DNA of 13,986 bases from Oligoflexia bacterium. Lineage in GTDB: Bacteria > Bdellovibrionota > UBA1018. The DNA lies in assembly GCA_025352185.1 (NCBI GenBank), contig JANXTV010000454.1, positions 1 to 13,986 of the forward strand, read 5' to 3'. A model generated the notes under the pieces. It was not told the DNA's origin, made no database searches, and saw only the letters and a list, made by a program, of their open reading frames with translations. A program made the position numbers and the translations under genes. Below, one piece after another: positions 6,997 to 13,539 of this stretch; positions within the stretch are counted from its first letter, which is position 1, and every line of letters starts with the position of its first letter.

Positions 6997-8592
6997 ATGA
7001 TTTCATTCGCACTCGCGATGGCTGCCGCCATCTATTCTCACCCAGCCCACGCCGAAGAATCGGCTAACGCAAAAGAATCAGTCGATCTGGTGATCGGGCT
7101 GAAGGAACGAATTCCGCTCGCAACCCTGGCGGAAAATGCGACGCGGTTTGGGACGACCTATACCCCCGAGCAGATCCGCGCAGCGGCCGCGCCTTCTACG
7201 CGCGATTACGAAAACGCGCTCACTAGCCTCCGGGACGCGGGATTCACGATCGTAAAGGAGACTCGCTCTCACCTCTTCGTTACGGTTCGGGCGAACTCCT
7301 CCACGATTGAAAATGCATTCCAAACTCGGTTCTCGACCTCCGGCGGAGTTCGGCGCTCAAGTTTTGCCTACGTGCCGAGAAATCTAGCGTTCGTAAAAAC
7401 CATCGTCGGGCTCGATACTTCAAATAAACGAAAGCCCCACTATAAAGTGGCGGAGACCCAGGAAAGGATCGAGTCCATCGCGGCGGATGCGGGACGCTTC
7501 TCCGTACGCGCAAGAAAAACGGCCGCCCAACCCGGAATTCTCCCGGGAAAAATTCGGGCGTCGTACGGGTTCGATCCGATCTACGCCTCCGGCATAACCG
7601 GGAAGGGCCAGAGCATCGCGATCGCGACTTACGATGGTCTTAAGGTTTCAGAAATCACGGCCTACTTCACGAAGATCGGACTGAAAACAAAACGGAAAGT
7701 CGACGTCGTGAGCTTTAACGGAACGGCGCCGTATAATGCCGGATCCGCAATGGAAACCGAACTCGATGCCGAATTCTCGGGAATGATCGCGACCGGATCG
7801 GATATCCACATTTTTGCGTCGGCCGAAAACAGCGACTCGGGAGAGCTCTCGATGTTCACGGCGATTCTCGACGATAACCGCGCAAAGGTGGTGAACTACA
7901 GTTGGGGTTCCTGCGAAAAGAATCTCTCTCCGGATCACCGTACCGCGATGGATACCGTCTTCGCGCAGGCCGTAGCCCAGGGCGTGAATATTTTCGTCGC
8001 TTCGGGAGATAGCGGATCGGACGGATGTAACGACGGGAGTGTAACCGCTGACTACCCCGCTTCACACCCGAACGTAGTTGCCGTCGGTGGAACGGCGCTG
8101 ACCCCGGGCAGTGGCTCCGGGAGCGCATCGGAAACAGCCTGGACGGGAAGCGGAGGCGGCGTGAGCAGTCTTTACTCCCTTCCGAAGTACCAGACCTCTT
8201 TTCCGTCTCCTTACACGAAACGCTCCATCCCGGATGTCGCTTTCAACGCTGACCCCGCGACGGGTGAGGCCGCGTGGGTAACGAACGAAGGTGCGCCGAA
8301 AAAAGGGGCGGCATGGATCGTCCTCGGTGGAACGAGTATCGCGGCGCCCCAGTGGGCAGGATTCCTCGCGCTCGTCGGAGAAGCAAACGCAAAGAAAGGC
8401 GTAAAGTCTCCGGGGTTCTTAAACCCGATTCTCTACTCCTTAACGAGTTCCGAACGCACGGCCTACCTCTCGGACGTTACGTCCGGAAGTAACGGCGCGT
8501 TTAAGGCGGGAGCGGGATGGGACGCCGTCACCGGTTACGGAAGTATGCGCGCGAACGCGCTGTTTTCGAAACTCACGGGTGCAACGAGGTAG
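6997..8592 (+). CDS. Sedolisin family (S53) serine-carboxyl endopeptidase, pre-pro form
   Basis: A complete 531-residue secreted endopeptidase of the sedolisin/kumamolisin/Pro-kumamolisin type, usually active at acid pH. GGAGG at 6987-6991 fixes ATG 6997. Residues 1-19 are a signal peptide (cleavage after AHA). The activation pro-domain runs to about 170 (DLVIGLKERIPL, then VTVRANSSTIENAFQTRF). The catalytic domain follows, with Glu253 and Asp257 (ETELD), oxyanion Asp338 (FVASGDSGSDG) and nucleophile Ser447 (GGTSIAAPQWAG). All four match family positions, so it should be active after pro-domain removal. The C-terminal LSDVTSGSNG and AGAGWDAVTGYGS segments form the family's calcium site. Two cysteines near 306 and 344 lie in the catalytic domain. 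In this setting it is a candidate for digestion of extracellular or prey protein. Confidence 0.93.
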   Translation: MISFALAMAAAIYSHPAHAEESANAKESVDLVIGLKERIPLATLAENATRFGTTYTPEQIRAAAAPSTRDYENALTSLRDAGFTIVKETRSHLFVTVRANSSTIENAFQTRFSTSGGVRRSSFAYVPRNLAFVKTIVGLDTSNKRKPHYKVAETQERIESIAADAGRFSVRARKTAAQPGILPGKIRASYGFDPIYASGITGKGQSIAIATYDGLKVSEITAYFTKIGLKTKRKVDVVSFNGTAPYNAGSAMETELDAEFSGMIATGSDIHIFASAENSDSGELSMFTAILDDNRAKVVNYSWGSCEKNLSPDHRTAMDTVFAQAVAQGVNIFVASGDSGSDGCNDGSVTADYPASHPNVVAVGGTALTPGSGSGSASETAWTGSGGGVSSLYSLPKYQTSFPSPYTKRSIPDVAFNADPATGEAAWVTNEGAPKKGAAWIVLGGTSIAAPQWAGFLALVGEANAKKGVKSPGFLNPILYSLTSSERTAYLSDVTSGSNGAFKAGAGWDAVTGYGSMRANALFSKLTGATR

Positions 8593-8612
8593 TAAATCCC
8601 TCAATTGAGGTC

Positions 8613-8637
8613 GGGAAAACTAGGGTGGGAAAACTAG
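8613..8637. repeat. Tandem 11-base direct repeat, period 14
   Basis: GGGAAAACTAG occurs at 8613-8623 and at 8627-8637, just after the sedolisin stop codon and immediately before the strong hairpin at 8639. Its role is unknown; it may simply be a slipped duplication. Confidence 0.6.
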
Positions 8638-8638
8638 A

Positions 8639-8672
8639 CCGGGAGAATCGAACGTTACTTCGGTTCTCCCGG
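8639..8672. terminator. Strong hairpin between convergent genes, probable bidirectional terminator
   Basis: CCGGGAGAA (8639-8647) pairs with TTCTCCCGG (8664-8672). After one T-G wobble, CGAA (8649-8652) pairs with TTCG (8659-8662) around a 6-base loop, giving a stem of about 14 pairs. It lies between the stop codons of the sedolisin gene and the convergent repeat-protein gene. No clear T-run follows on either strand, so strict intrinsic termination is uncertain. Confidence 0.6.
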
Positions 8673-8678
8673 CCTAAA

Positions 8679-9155
8679 CTAGTAAACGACCGAGCAGGTG
8701 GTTACGTCGCCGTTCGAGCGTCCACCCATCGCGGGATAGAAGCATTTCGCGTTTCCGATTTTTTTCATTCCGCGTTTATTCACGTAGGTGAATGCGCCGG
8801 CGACCGGTCCCGGAATTTCCGCGTCCGGAAAGTGACGGGTAATAAATGATTCCGCCGCCGCGTCCGTGAGGACGACCGGAAGGTAATTCACAGAACACGT
8901 CGTGACGGCGCCGTCCGAACGGCCGCCCATCGCGGGATAGAAACATTTCGCGTAGCCCTCTTTCTCCACGCCTCGCTTATTCTTATAGTTAAAGAATCCT
9001 TCGACGGGTCCCGGTACATCCGCATCCGGAAAATGGCGGGTGATGAAGGATTCGGCGGCCGCATCTTTTAACTCGACGTTCGCAGCATGGGCCGCGACCG
9101 AAAATAAATTCACGCACACGAATACGAAAAGACTGACGCTCATTAACTTCTTCAT
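8679..9155 (-). CDS. Secreted protein of two near-identical cysteine-containing repeats
   Basis: A 158-residue exported protein that I do not recognise. Residues 1-25 are a signal peptide (cleavage after AHAA). The mature part is two tandem copies of a 61-residue unit (31-91 and 98-158, period 67 residues); I count 48 of 61 positions identical. Each unit starts DAAAESFITRHFPDA, has GPV.G.F.Y.NKRG in the middle, and ends KCFYPAMGGRS.G.VTTCSV.Y with two cysteines spaced 16 apart. One disulfide per unit is likely. The high identity points to a recent internal duplication or ongoing conversion. GGGGGT lies upstream of ATG 9155. It faces the sedolisin gene, and a role as an inhibitor or binding partner is only speculation. 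Confidence 0.8.
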   Translation of the reverse strand: MKKLMSVSLFVFVCVNLFSVAAHAANVELKDAAAESFITRHFPDADVPGPVEGFFNYKNKRGVEKEGYAKCFYPAMGGRSDGAVTTCSVNYLPVVLTDAAAESFITRHFPDAEIPGPVAGAFTYVNKRGMKKIGNAKCFYPAMGGRSNGDVTTCSVVY

Positions 9156-9200
9156 AAAGACCCCCGGAATGAGATTAAATGTTCTGCGGGGAGTCTTATG

Positions 9201-9220
9201 TGCAATGCGTTATAATTGCA
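9201..9220. promoter_or_regulatory. TGCAAT/ATTGCA dyad upstream of the repeat-protein gene
   Basis: TGCAAT (9201-9206) and ATTGCA (9215-9220) form a perfect 6-bp inverted repeat with an 8-base centre, 45-65 bases before the start at 9155. On the minus strand it overlaps a possible TTGCAA -35 box; the -10 box is poor. It could be an operator. Confidence 0.3.
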
Positions 9221-9235
9221 AATCAAAAGTGCCGG

Positions 9236-10177
9236 TTAGCGCCGCTCCCGAAACCAGCAGGGAGGGCGGGCCCCGTCGGGGAAGCCGTTTCCGCGGGTAC
9301 ACGCATAACGGGAGGCGGCCGTTTCGATGGCCTTTGAATTTCGTTTCTCGGCGGTTGCTTCAGTAAAATCAGTCCCGGGGATGATAAAATCGGAAAACGA
9401 TTTCGGGCAGAGCGCTCCCCGAATGAACGTCGTGAGTCGACAGGCCAGGCTTGGATATTCGTAAAGATTCGACTTCGGAAAGAGGGATCCCCCGGCGGGT
9501 TTAGAATCATCTAGGTAGTCCTGAATGCCGTGATCCGCTGGCGATTCGGCGCGAGAGACGAGTAAATCCTCCTGGGCATCGAGCGACGCGTGGACGATCC
9601 GGTAACAGAGATTTTGATCGGCGTCCGAGGAATACACGCGGTCACAGAGCGCCTTCGTCTCGGGAAGCACGCTCCCCCGAAACGTTCGATTCTCAGCGAG
9701 TTCCGGAGCCCAAAGTTTCTTTAAGCAAACTTGGGTTGCGAAATAATCGGCTTGGCCCTCGGCGGATCCCGCCGTCCTACCGTCGTTGGGTAAGCCGCCG
9801 TATCCTTCGCGGCTGAAGGGAAATCCACCGATCAGGTGCCCCATCTCGTGGCACATCCAGAGAGAAAGCGTATCACCGGTCTTATAGGGGGTGCCGGTAT
9901 TTTCACCCCACACGTTCACGACCCATTTTAATTCTTTCGGTGCAGACTCTTCGCCGACTTGAATCTTATCCGCGTCCGATGCGCTGCCATTGCCGCTCTT
10001 TTTACTCCAGTGGCGTTTCACCACGAGTTTTGCCGAGTAAGCTTTCGCCCAATCCCCGTACACCGATTCGACCTGATCGATCCGGGAGTTAAAAGTCGCT
10101 TCGCTGATCGCAGCGCGGGCGACCGAAGCGGAGGAGAAAATCGTTAAAATGATCAGGAATCCAAATCGATATTTCAT
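9236..10177 (-). CDS. Secreted zinc metallopeptidase with HEMGH motif (gluzincin, M48-like)
   Basis: A 313-residue exported protein. The frame opens at a TTG at 10198, but I choose ATG 10177: it begins the signal MKYRFGFLIILTIFSSASVA and has AAGGGTG upstream. The zinc-binding helix is HEMGH (110-114), and AEGQADYFA gives the third ligand as Glu140 in an ExxAD motif, 26 residues later. This geometry matches gluzincins of the M48 type. Conserved-looking cysteines (109, 151, 178, 191, 246, 257, 293, 307) suggest several disulfides, and YPSLACRLTTFIRGALC near 241-257 resembles a motif I associate with Bdellovibrio M48-like proteins. Hydrolysis of protein outside the cytoplasm is inferred. A TGTCTAA-type dyad lies 60 bases upstream of the start. 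Confidence 0.78.
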   Translation of the reverse strand: MKYRFGFLIILTIFSSASVARAAISEATFNSRIDQVESVYGDWAKAYSAKLVVKRHWSKKSGNGSASDADKIQVGEESAPKELKWVVNVWGENTGTPYKTGDTLSLWMCHEMGHLIGGFPFSREGYGGLPNDGRTAGSAEGQADYFATQVCLKKLWAPELAENRTFRGSVLPETKALCDRVYSSDADQNLCYRIVHASLDAQEDLLVSRAESPADHGIQDYLDDSKPAGGSLFPKSNLYEYPSLACRLTTFIRGALCPKSFSDFIIPGTDFTEATAEKRNSKAIETAASRYACTRGNGFPDGARPPCWFRERR

Positions 10178-10483
10178 GGCGACACCCTTAAAGAGCAATA
10201 TTCGTGCTGCCTCTAAGCGCTTTCGGGGGAGCTGAGTGTCTAGGATTTAGACAGGTGTTTTTTCGAGGAGATCGTCCTCGAGGATATATTTCGAACGTAT
10301 TTTTCGAACGGTGACCGTGGGTCGAGATCAGGCGCGCAAAATGCGGCGAATAATGGTTGGGACCACTGCATCCTAGGCGAACCACTCACGGTGAAACGAG
10401 AGTTTCCAGTCCAGTGGAGGATACGCGCGAAAAACGGGCTTAAGCTGGCAAACTGACGGCCCCTAGTTCGCTTTGAATCGCTT
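10178..10483. other. Gene-poor gap upstream of the HEMGH peptidase
   Basis: No convincing gene is seen. Besides dyad copy C, the gap has a perfect 7-bp hairpin TCGAGGA-GATCG-TCCTCGA (10263-10281) and two copies of TTTCGAACG (10289-10297 and 10302-10310), 13 bases apart. A minus-strand open frame across 10240-10620 has a composition unlike the neighbouring genes and I discount it. Confidence 0.4.
10237..10253. promoter_or_regulatory. TGTCTA-N5-TAGACA dyad, copy C
   Basis: TGTCTAGGATTTAGACA matches copies A and B in both outer arms (TGTCTA and TAGACA) at the same 17-base total length. Its centre is 68 bases upstream of the HEMGH peptidase start codon, similar to copy B's distance from its genes. 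Confidence 0.5.
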
Positions 10484-10708
10484 ATGGCAGGTTCTATGGG
10501 TTCCTTTAATATCAGTGGGCTAGTGAAGGCGGGAATGCTCATTTTGGGTATTGCGACGGTCACCGGGCATTTCGAAGACGTGCAGCGATGGGCGATCATG
10601 GAATTCGCTAAATCGATCACGACGGTGAAACCGACTTATTTCCCGTTCCCCGATCAACACCCGAGGGCTAAGCGGCCTTCGGCTGATCGAATCCGACGAC
10701 AAGACTAA
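10484..10708 (+). CDS. Possible small membrane protein, doubtful
   Basis: A 74-residue open frame with one hydrophobic stretch (about residues 10-28, ISGLVKAGMLILGIATVTG) and a basic C-terminus. I see no ribosome site before ATG 10484, no family resemblance, and its last 41 bases overlap the antitoxin gene on the other strand. It may be a real small membrane protein or chance. Confidence 0.25.
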   Translation: MAGSMGSFNISGLVKAGMLILGIATVTGHFEDVQRWAIMEFAKSITTVKPTYFPFPDQHPRAKRPSADRIRRQD

Positions 10709-10976
10709 GCTTCAGGGCTTTCGCCACGCGTCCGAGGAGTTCCAAACTCGGCATCCGACCGTTGTTCCCGTTCTCAAGCCGGGCAATGACCGACTGGGTA
10801 GTATCGCACGCCTTCGCGAGCGCGGCCTGAGTCAGCCCGCGCGCCTGACGGGCGTGGGAAACCGCCGCACAGAGCACGGAGAGCGCCTTCGACTCGTTAA
10901 AATGGAGCCTGAAAGCGGGATCTTTCATTTTCTTATCGAGAATTTTCTTTAATGGAATTCCTGCAGTCGTTTTCAT
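10668..10976 (-). CDS. XRE-family helix-turn-helix antitoxin
   Basis: A 102-residue DNA-binding antitoxin. The Cro/C1-type HTH spans about 38-92: HARQARGLTQAALAKA, then TTQSVIARLENGN (recognition helix) and PSLELLGRVAKALKLSL. The N-terminal 30 residues (KDPAFRLHFNESKA) fit the extension of HigA/RelB-like antitoxins that accompany Gp49-type toxins. Its ATG overlaps the toxin stop codon as ATGA, with GAGGAC just upstream inside the toxin gene, so translation is coupled. It should neutralise the toxin in the cytoplasm and repress the operon through the dyad at 11334-11351. Confidence 0.87.
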   Translation of the reverse strand: MKTTAGIPLKKILDKKMKDPAFRLHFNESKALSVLCAAVSHARQARGLTQAALAKACDTTQSVIARLENGNNGRMPSLELLGRVAKALKLSLVVGFDQPKAA

Positions 10977-11320
10977 TTTAGTCCTCTTTTCATCGCATCA
11001 CTCATTCGTTCTAATGCCGTATCAATATGGTGCTTCGGAGCTTTCTGGGTCTTCTTCGCATAAGCGTGAAGTAGCAGGAGCGTCGATCCCTCTAGGGTGA
11101 AATAAAACACCCGGTAACCACCCGTGCCCGGGAGATTCATCTTGATCTCCCAGAGCTTCCCTTCAATGTGCCGAAAGACGACCCGTGAAGCATCGAATCC
11201 CTTTTCCTCGATTTCCGAAAACAGTTGATAGGCGTGCGCCTCGGCTTCCTTCGGAAGGCTATCGAGTTCCTCAACGACTGGCATCCGCCCTCGGGCAGTC
11301 TGGTAAAATAAGACCTTCAC
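10973..11320 (-). CDS. RelE/HigB-type toxin, phage Gp49-like
   Basis: A 115-residue toxin of the Gp49/HigB family (RelE fold), expected to cut mRNA at the ribosome. Matches are VVEELDSLPKEAEAHA (helices), EGKLWEIK (53-60), GYRVFYF (68-74) and LLLLHAYAKKTQKAP (82-95) followed by IDTALERM, the family's C-terminal signature. The frame is open to 11416, but I choose GTG 11318-11320: it gives the family's usual length and N-terminus (VKVLFYQT), while the upstream part runs through the promoter. There is no Shine-Dalgarno before this GTG, and the predicted transcript start is at or next to it, so the message may be leaderless. Toxin precedes antitoxin, the reverse of classical order but usual for this family. 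Confidence 0.87.
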   Translation of the reverse strand: MKVLFYQTARGRMPVVEELDSLPKEAEAHAYQLFSEIEEKGFDASRVVFRHIEGKLWEIKMNLPGTGGYRVFYFTLEGSTLLLLHAYAKKTQKAPKHHIDTALERMSDAMKRGLK

Positions 11321-11329
11321 TCGATTATG

Positions 11330-11359
11330 AGTATATAGCCAAGTTGCTATAGTGGTCAA
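11330..11359 (-). promoter_or_regulatory. Toxin-antitoxin promoter with operator-like dyad
   Basis: On the minus strand, TTGACC (11354-11359) is followed by TATATA (11332-11337, spacer 16) or TATACT (11330-11335, spacer 18). Between the boxes lies the inverted repeat TATAGC (11334-11339) / GCTATA (11346-11351) with a 6-base centre. An antitoxin dimer bound there would block polymerase, which fits autoregulation. The -10 box ends only about 9 bases before GTG 11320. Confidence 0.65.
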
Positions 11360-11411
11360 GGTATTGCTCGTTAAAGCCAATATAAGCCACGCGGACGTTG
11401 AAAATACGAAA

Positions 11412-11436
11412 GGCACCGGGGTAACTCCCCGATGCC
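11412..11436 (-). terminator. Terminator of the M48-like protease gene
   Basis: GGCA and CGGGG pair with CCCCG and TGCC (one C-A mismatch between the two segments, loop TAACT). On the minus strand the hairpin is followed by TTTCGTATTTTC. It lies about 120 bases past the protease stop at 11559 and just before the TA promoter, so it would insulate the two units. Confidence 0.6.
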
Positions 11437-11558
11437 TCGCAATTATTCGGTCAGCGGTCCGTCGGGACTGCTGTTACCTAGGGTAATTGTCTCTCAACCC
11501 AGAGAAGATCAGATTCGGTCTTACATGTTTCCAAGCGAAACCTAATTCGATTTCAATT

Positions 11559-12506
11559 TTATTCCGCGACGTCTGGAGTAGGTCCGCTTTGGCCTTCACC
11601 GGATGCTGGCGGGGCCTGATAGATTGGCGGATGGTAGCCATCGGGTTCCGGGGAGGCGTTAGGAGTACCAGTCGCCGGTGAACTCTGGATAATACATTTA
11701 CCGCTTACTTCATCAACACTTGCGACGTTATTTATCCGCTCGCTAATCGTTCCATGTAAGGGATCGTCAGTCGTATCATTCCCTTCATCAAACACGTCTC
11801 GCACGTGGATCAGGGCATTTGTCATATTATCCGTGCCTACAATTTGCGCACCGGTAATATCCGCCGCTTGGTCATTGGATCTTAACCAAGCGACCAGGCC
11901 AGGATTCAAAGCATTCACGTTAGGCATGGGGATGTATTGATCCTGCGGGTTTACCGCGTGTCCAATCTCATGGGCAAAGATGGCAACGATATCGTCATAA
12001 GAAAAAATCCCGTATACGGAGTCCGTATTTACGCTAACTCCGTATGTAATTTTATTAATCCCTATGAAATCGTCGGGTTTCTGATTCAGGTTCAATTTCA
12101 CTAAAAGTGCTTTACCGACGGATAGAAATCCACTCGAGATCGCTAAAGAAATCGCGTCGGCGAACGCCCGTTTCAGCTGATCCGATGTCTCTATGATTTC
12201 TCCCGACCCGCTGGTCGAAGTTTTCCGGGGTGCGCATTTTGGTTTAGACGATGGCGCGGGGGTCGGGTTTGTTGAGCTAGCCGAAATATCTACGATTTGT
12301 ATCGACGAGGTGGATCCGCTCTTATCGTTAGTGCGAACATCCCCTCCGTCGTCGACCACCGTCAGTATGGGACAAGTATGCAAGGTACAAATGCTACCCG
12401 CGTCACAGGTCAGGTATTCTTCGCAGGCGAGTGCATTTGAACTCGAGAGTGAAAATAAAAGAGTCAAAATCGATAGAGTCAATGAGACAACATTGAAGTT
12501 TTTCAT
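11559..12506 (-). CDS. Secreted M48-like zinc metallopeptidase with altered third ligand
   Basis: A 315-residue exported protein. The frame runs back to 12545, but ATG 12506 has AGGGGAA upstream and begins a signal peptide (MKNFNVVSLTLSILTLLFSL, cleavage near NALA). A cysteine-rich then Ser/Thr/Pro-rich region (28-105, cysteines 28, 34, 40, 45, 91) precedes the catalytic part. IFAHEIGHAVN (HEIGH 179-183) is the zinc helix. The M48 ExxAD motif appears as DQAAD (212-216), with Asp in place of the third-ligand Glu, and DPLHGTISERI (248-258) matches the M48 'HPxxxxRI' element. The C-terminus is Pro-rich. It may hydrolyse protein or be impaired by the Glu-to-Asp change. Its codon choice looks less rich in TCG/CGA than that of its neighbours, by eye only. 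Confidence 0.75.
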   Translation of the reverse strand: MKNFNVVSLTLSILTLLFSLSSSNALACEEYLTCDAGSICTLHTCPILTVVDDGGDVRTNDKSGSTSSIQIVDISASSTNPTPAPSSKPKCAPRKTSTSGSGEIIETSDQLKRAFADAISLAISSGFLSVGKALLVKLNLNQKPDDFIGINKITYGVSVNTDSVYGIFSYDDIVAIFAHEIGHAVNPQDQYIPMPNVNALNPGLVAWLRSNDQAADITGAQIVGTDNMTNALIHVRDVFDEGNDTTDDPLHGTISERINNVASVDEVSGKCIIQSSPATGTPNASPEPDGYHPPIYQAPPASGEGQSGPTPDVAE

Positions 12507-12570
12507 AGCGTTCCCCTGCATCCATACAAGCAACGCCTGCGCCATTTCTTCTGCCTATAAGTCCTTGAAA

Positions 12571-12584
12571 ACACTCTCGAGTGT
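12571..12584. repeat. ACACTC-TC-GAGTGT dyad upstream of the M48-like gene
   Basis: A perfect 6-bp inverted repeat with a 2-base centre lies 65 bases before the start at 12506. It could be an operator, but no clear promoter boxes accompany it. Confidence 0.3.
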
Positions 12585-13307
12585 CCCTTTTCACCTGTTG
12601 AAAAAGTAGGGATCGGAAAAGTTTCTGCCATGTGTAGGTTTCGACCCGCTCCCGAATTGCGTCTTATCTTAATAGATGTCCGTTCTGCCTTCACGAAGTG
12701 GAGGGAGTCGGTTTGATCGCGAGGAATTCGCCAACCTCCGGCGTCGGATGCTTCGTCCGCGTGCCGACGGGCACGGCAGGTGTGCATTTGTTCTTTGAAA
12801 ACCGAAAAAGTGGGGACCCTGGTTGGGGAGTGCCCGGACAGGGTCTTCGGTACTTACCTTTTGGGAATCCATTCATTTAACGCAATTCAAACCAATGTTT
12901 CTGATCTAGACCGGTGACACCGGTTATTCGCTTTTTACGCCGACGATCTATCGTGGCGGAAAAGGACTCGATCAATATCGGCGCACTCTATATCTAAATA
13001 ATGCGATGCGAAATAACTCTTTAGTGGGTGCGCGGTTCGCCGAATGGGTGCGCGAGATCCGCGCAACTTAAATAAGATCTATATAATCGAAGAGATGCGC
13101 TTCCTGACCCAGGTTTTTACGCGCGGACTTCGTGCGGTTTCCCGCGCACGGCTCAGATCCCTTCTTCTGGGGCGGTTAAGAAAAGGCAATAGCTTCGATG
13201 GGTTATTCCACCGCCCGAGATTCCGAAGTCTGGCCCTAGGATTGCTCTAACGGTGGGCGAGCACTTCGATATCCGAAGTCCCGTTTAAACTATTTGGAGA
13301 AGACCTA
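12585..13307. other. Gap of over 700 bases, no convincing gene, several hairpins
   Basis: Short open frames occur here (12698-12880 and 13044-13250, both plus strand, 60-68 residues) but neither has a clear ribosome site or a family resemblance. The stretch instead holds strong inverted repeats: the cluster at 12744-12848, TGCGCG-AGATC-CGCGCA (13049-13065), and two mutually exclusive hairpins at 13121-13150. GGGTGCGCG is repeated at about 13026 and 13046. It lies between a complete gene and a transposase remnant, so decayed mobile DNA or a non-coding RNA are both possible. Confidence 0.45.
12744..12848. ncRNA. Candidate structured RNA: run of three hairpins, speculative
   Basis: Three consecutive stems are visible: CGGAT-GCTTC-GTCCG; CGTGCC-GACG-GGCACG (12760-12775); and a long stem at 12812-12848 in which GACCCTG (12815-12821) pairs with CAGGGTC (12839-12845), extended outward with G-T pairs and inward by TTGGG/CCCGG. 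I cannot match it to a known RNA family and cannot tell the strand. It could also be part of a mobile element. Confidence 0.3.
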
Positions 13308-13532
13308 TTGGAAAAGAATTTACCAACTCTACCTGAAACCCCGACCGTTTCGAAATGGCCGTTCGGTACACCCCGACGGAAATCGACTCGCGAACGTAGC
13401 GAAGCGATCGGTCGATATTTTTATAAACAGCTCACCCGGCACGGAGCCCTCACCGTCGATCAGCTTATTCGGCTGCACCGTGGAATACTCGGACGCTCCC
13501 AGGTCTACACCAGGCTTAGAAAGCTCTACGAG
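13308..13532 (+). pseudogene. Winged-helix-like protein, N-terminal part, interrupted
   Basis: TTG 13308 with GGAG eight bases upstream opens a frame whose first 75 residues look native: a basic linker (RRKSTRERSEAIGRYF) then a helix-rich stretch, YKQLTRHGALTVDQLIRLHRG, followed by RSQVYTRLRKLYE. This recalls winged-helix DNA-binding domains of the 'HGALT..QL..L' kind, in which a recognition helix precedes 'RL.KL'. After about residue 75 the frame reads out-of-phase transposase sequence to the stop at 13619, so the native gene is broken near 13533. The wing and everything after it are missing. Identity is a guess from pattern only. Confidence 0.45.
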
Positions 13533-13539
13533 CTGGTGT

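Noticed and set aside
10263..10281. A 7-bp hairpin next to a T-run as a terminator
   Set aside because: The T-run precedes the stem on the plus strand and reads as A on the minus strand, so it is on the wrong side for both.
10240..10620. A 126-residue minus-strand open frame
   Set aside because: It has no ribosome site or family likeness, its composition is unlike its neighbours, and it overlaps dyad copy C.
11321..11416. An N-terminal extension of the toxin with a hydrophobic stretch
   Set aside because: It would run through the predicted promoter and operator, and the family starts at the VKVLFY segment.
12698..12880. A 60-residue plus-strand open frame starting at a GTG
   Set aside because: Open frames exist on both strands here, and the hairpin cluster explains the constraint better; no ribosome site or family is seen.
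13044..13250. A 68-residue basic, Leu/Arg-rich plus-strand frame
   Set aside because: Its composition is skewed by overlapping GC-rich inverted repeats, and there is no recognisable domain.
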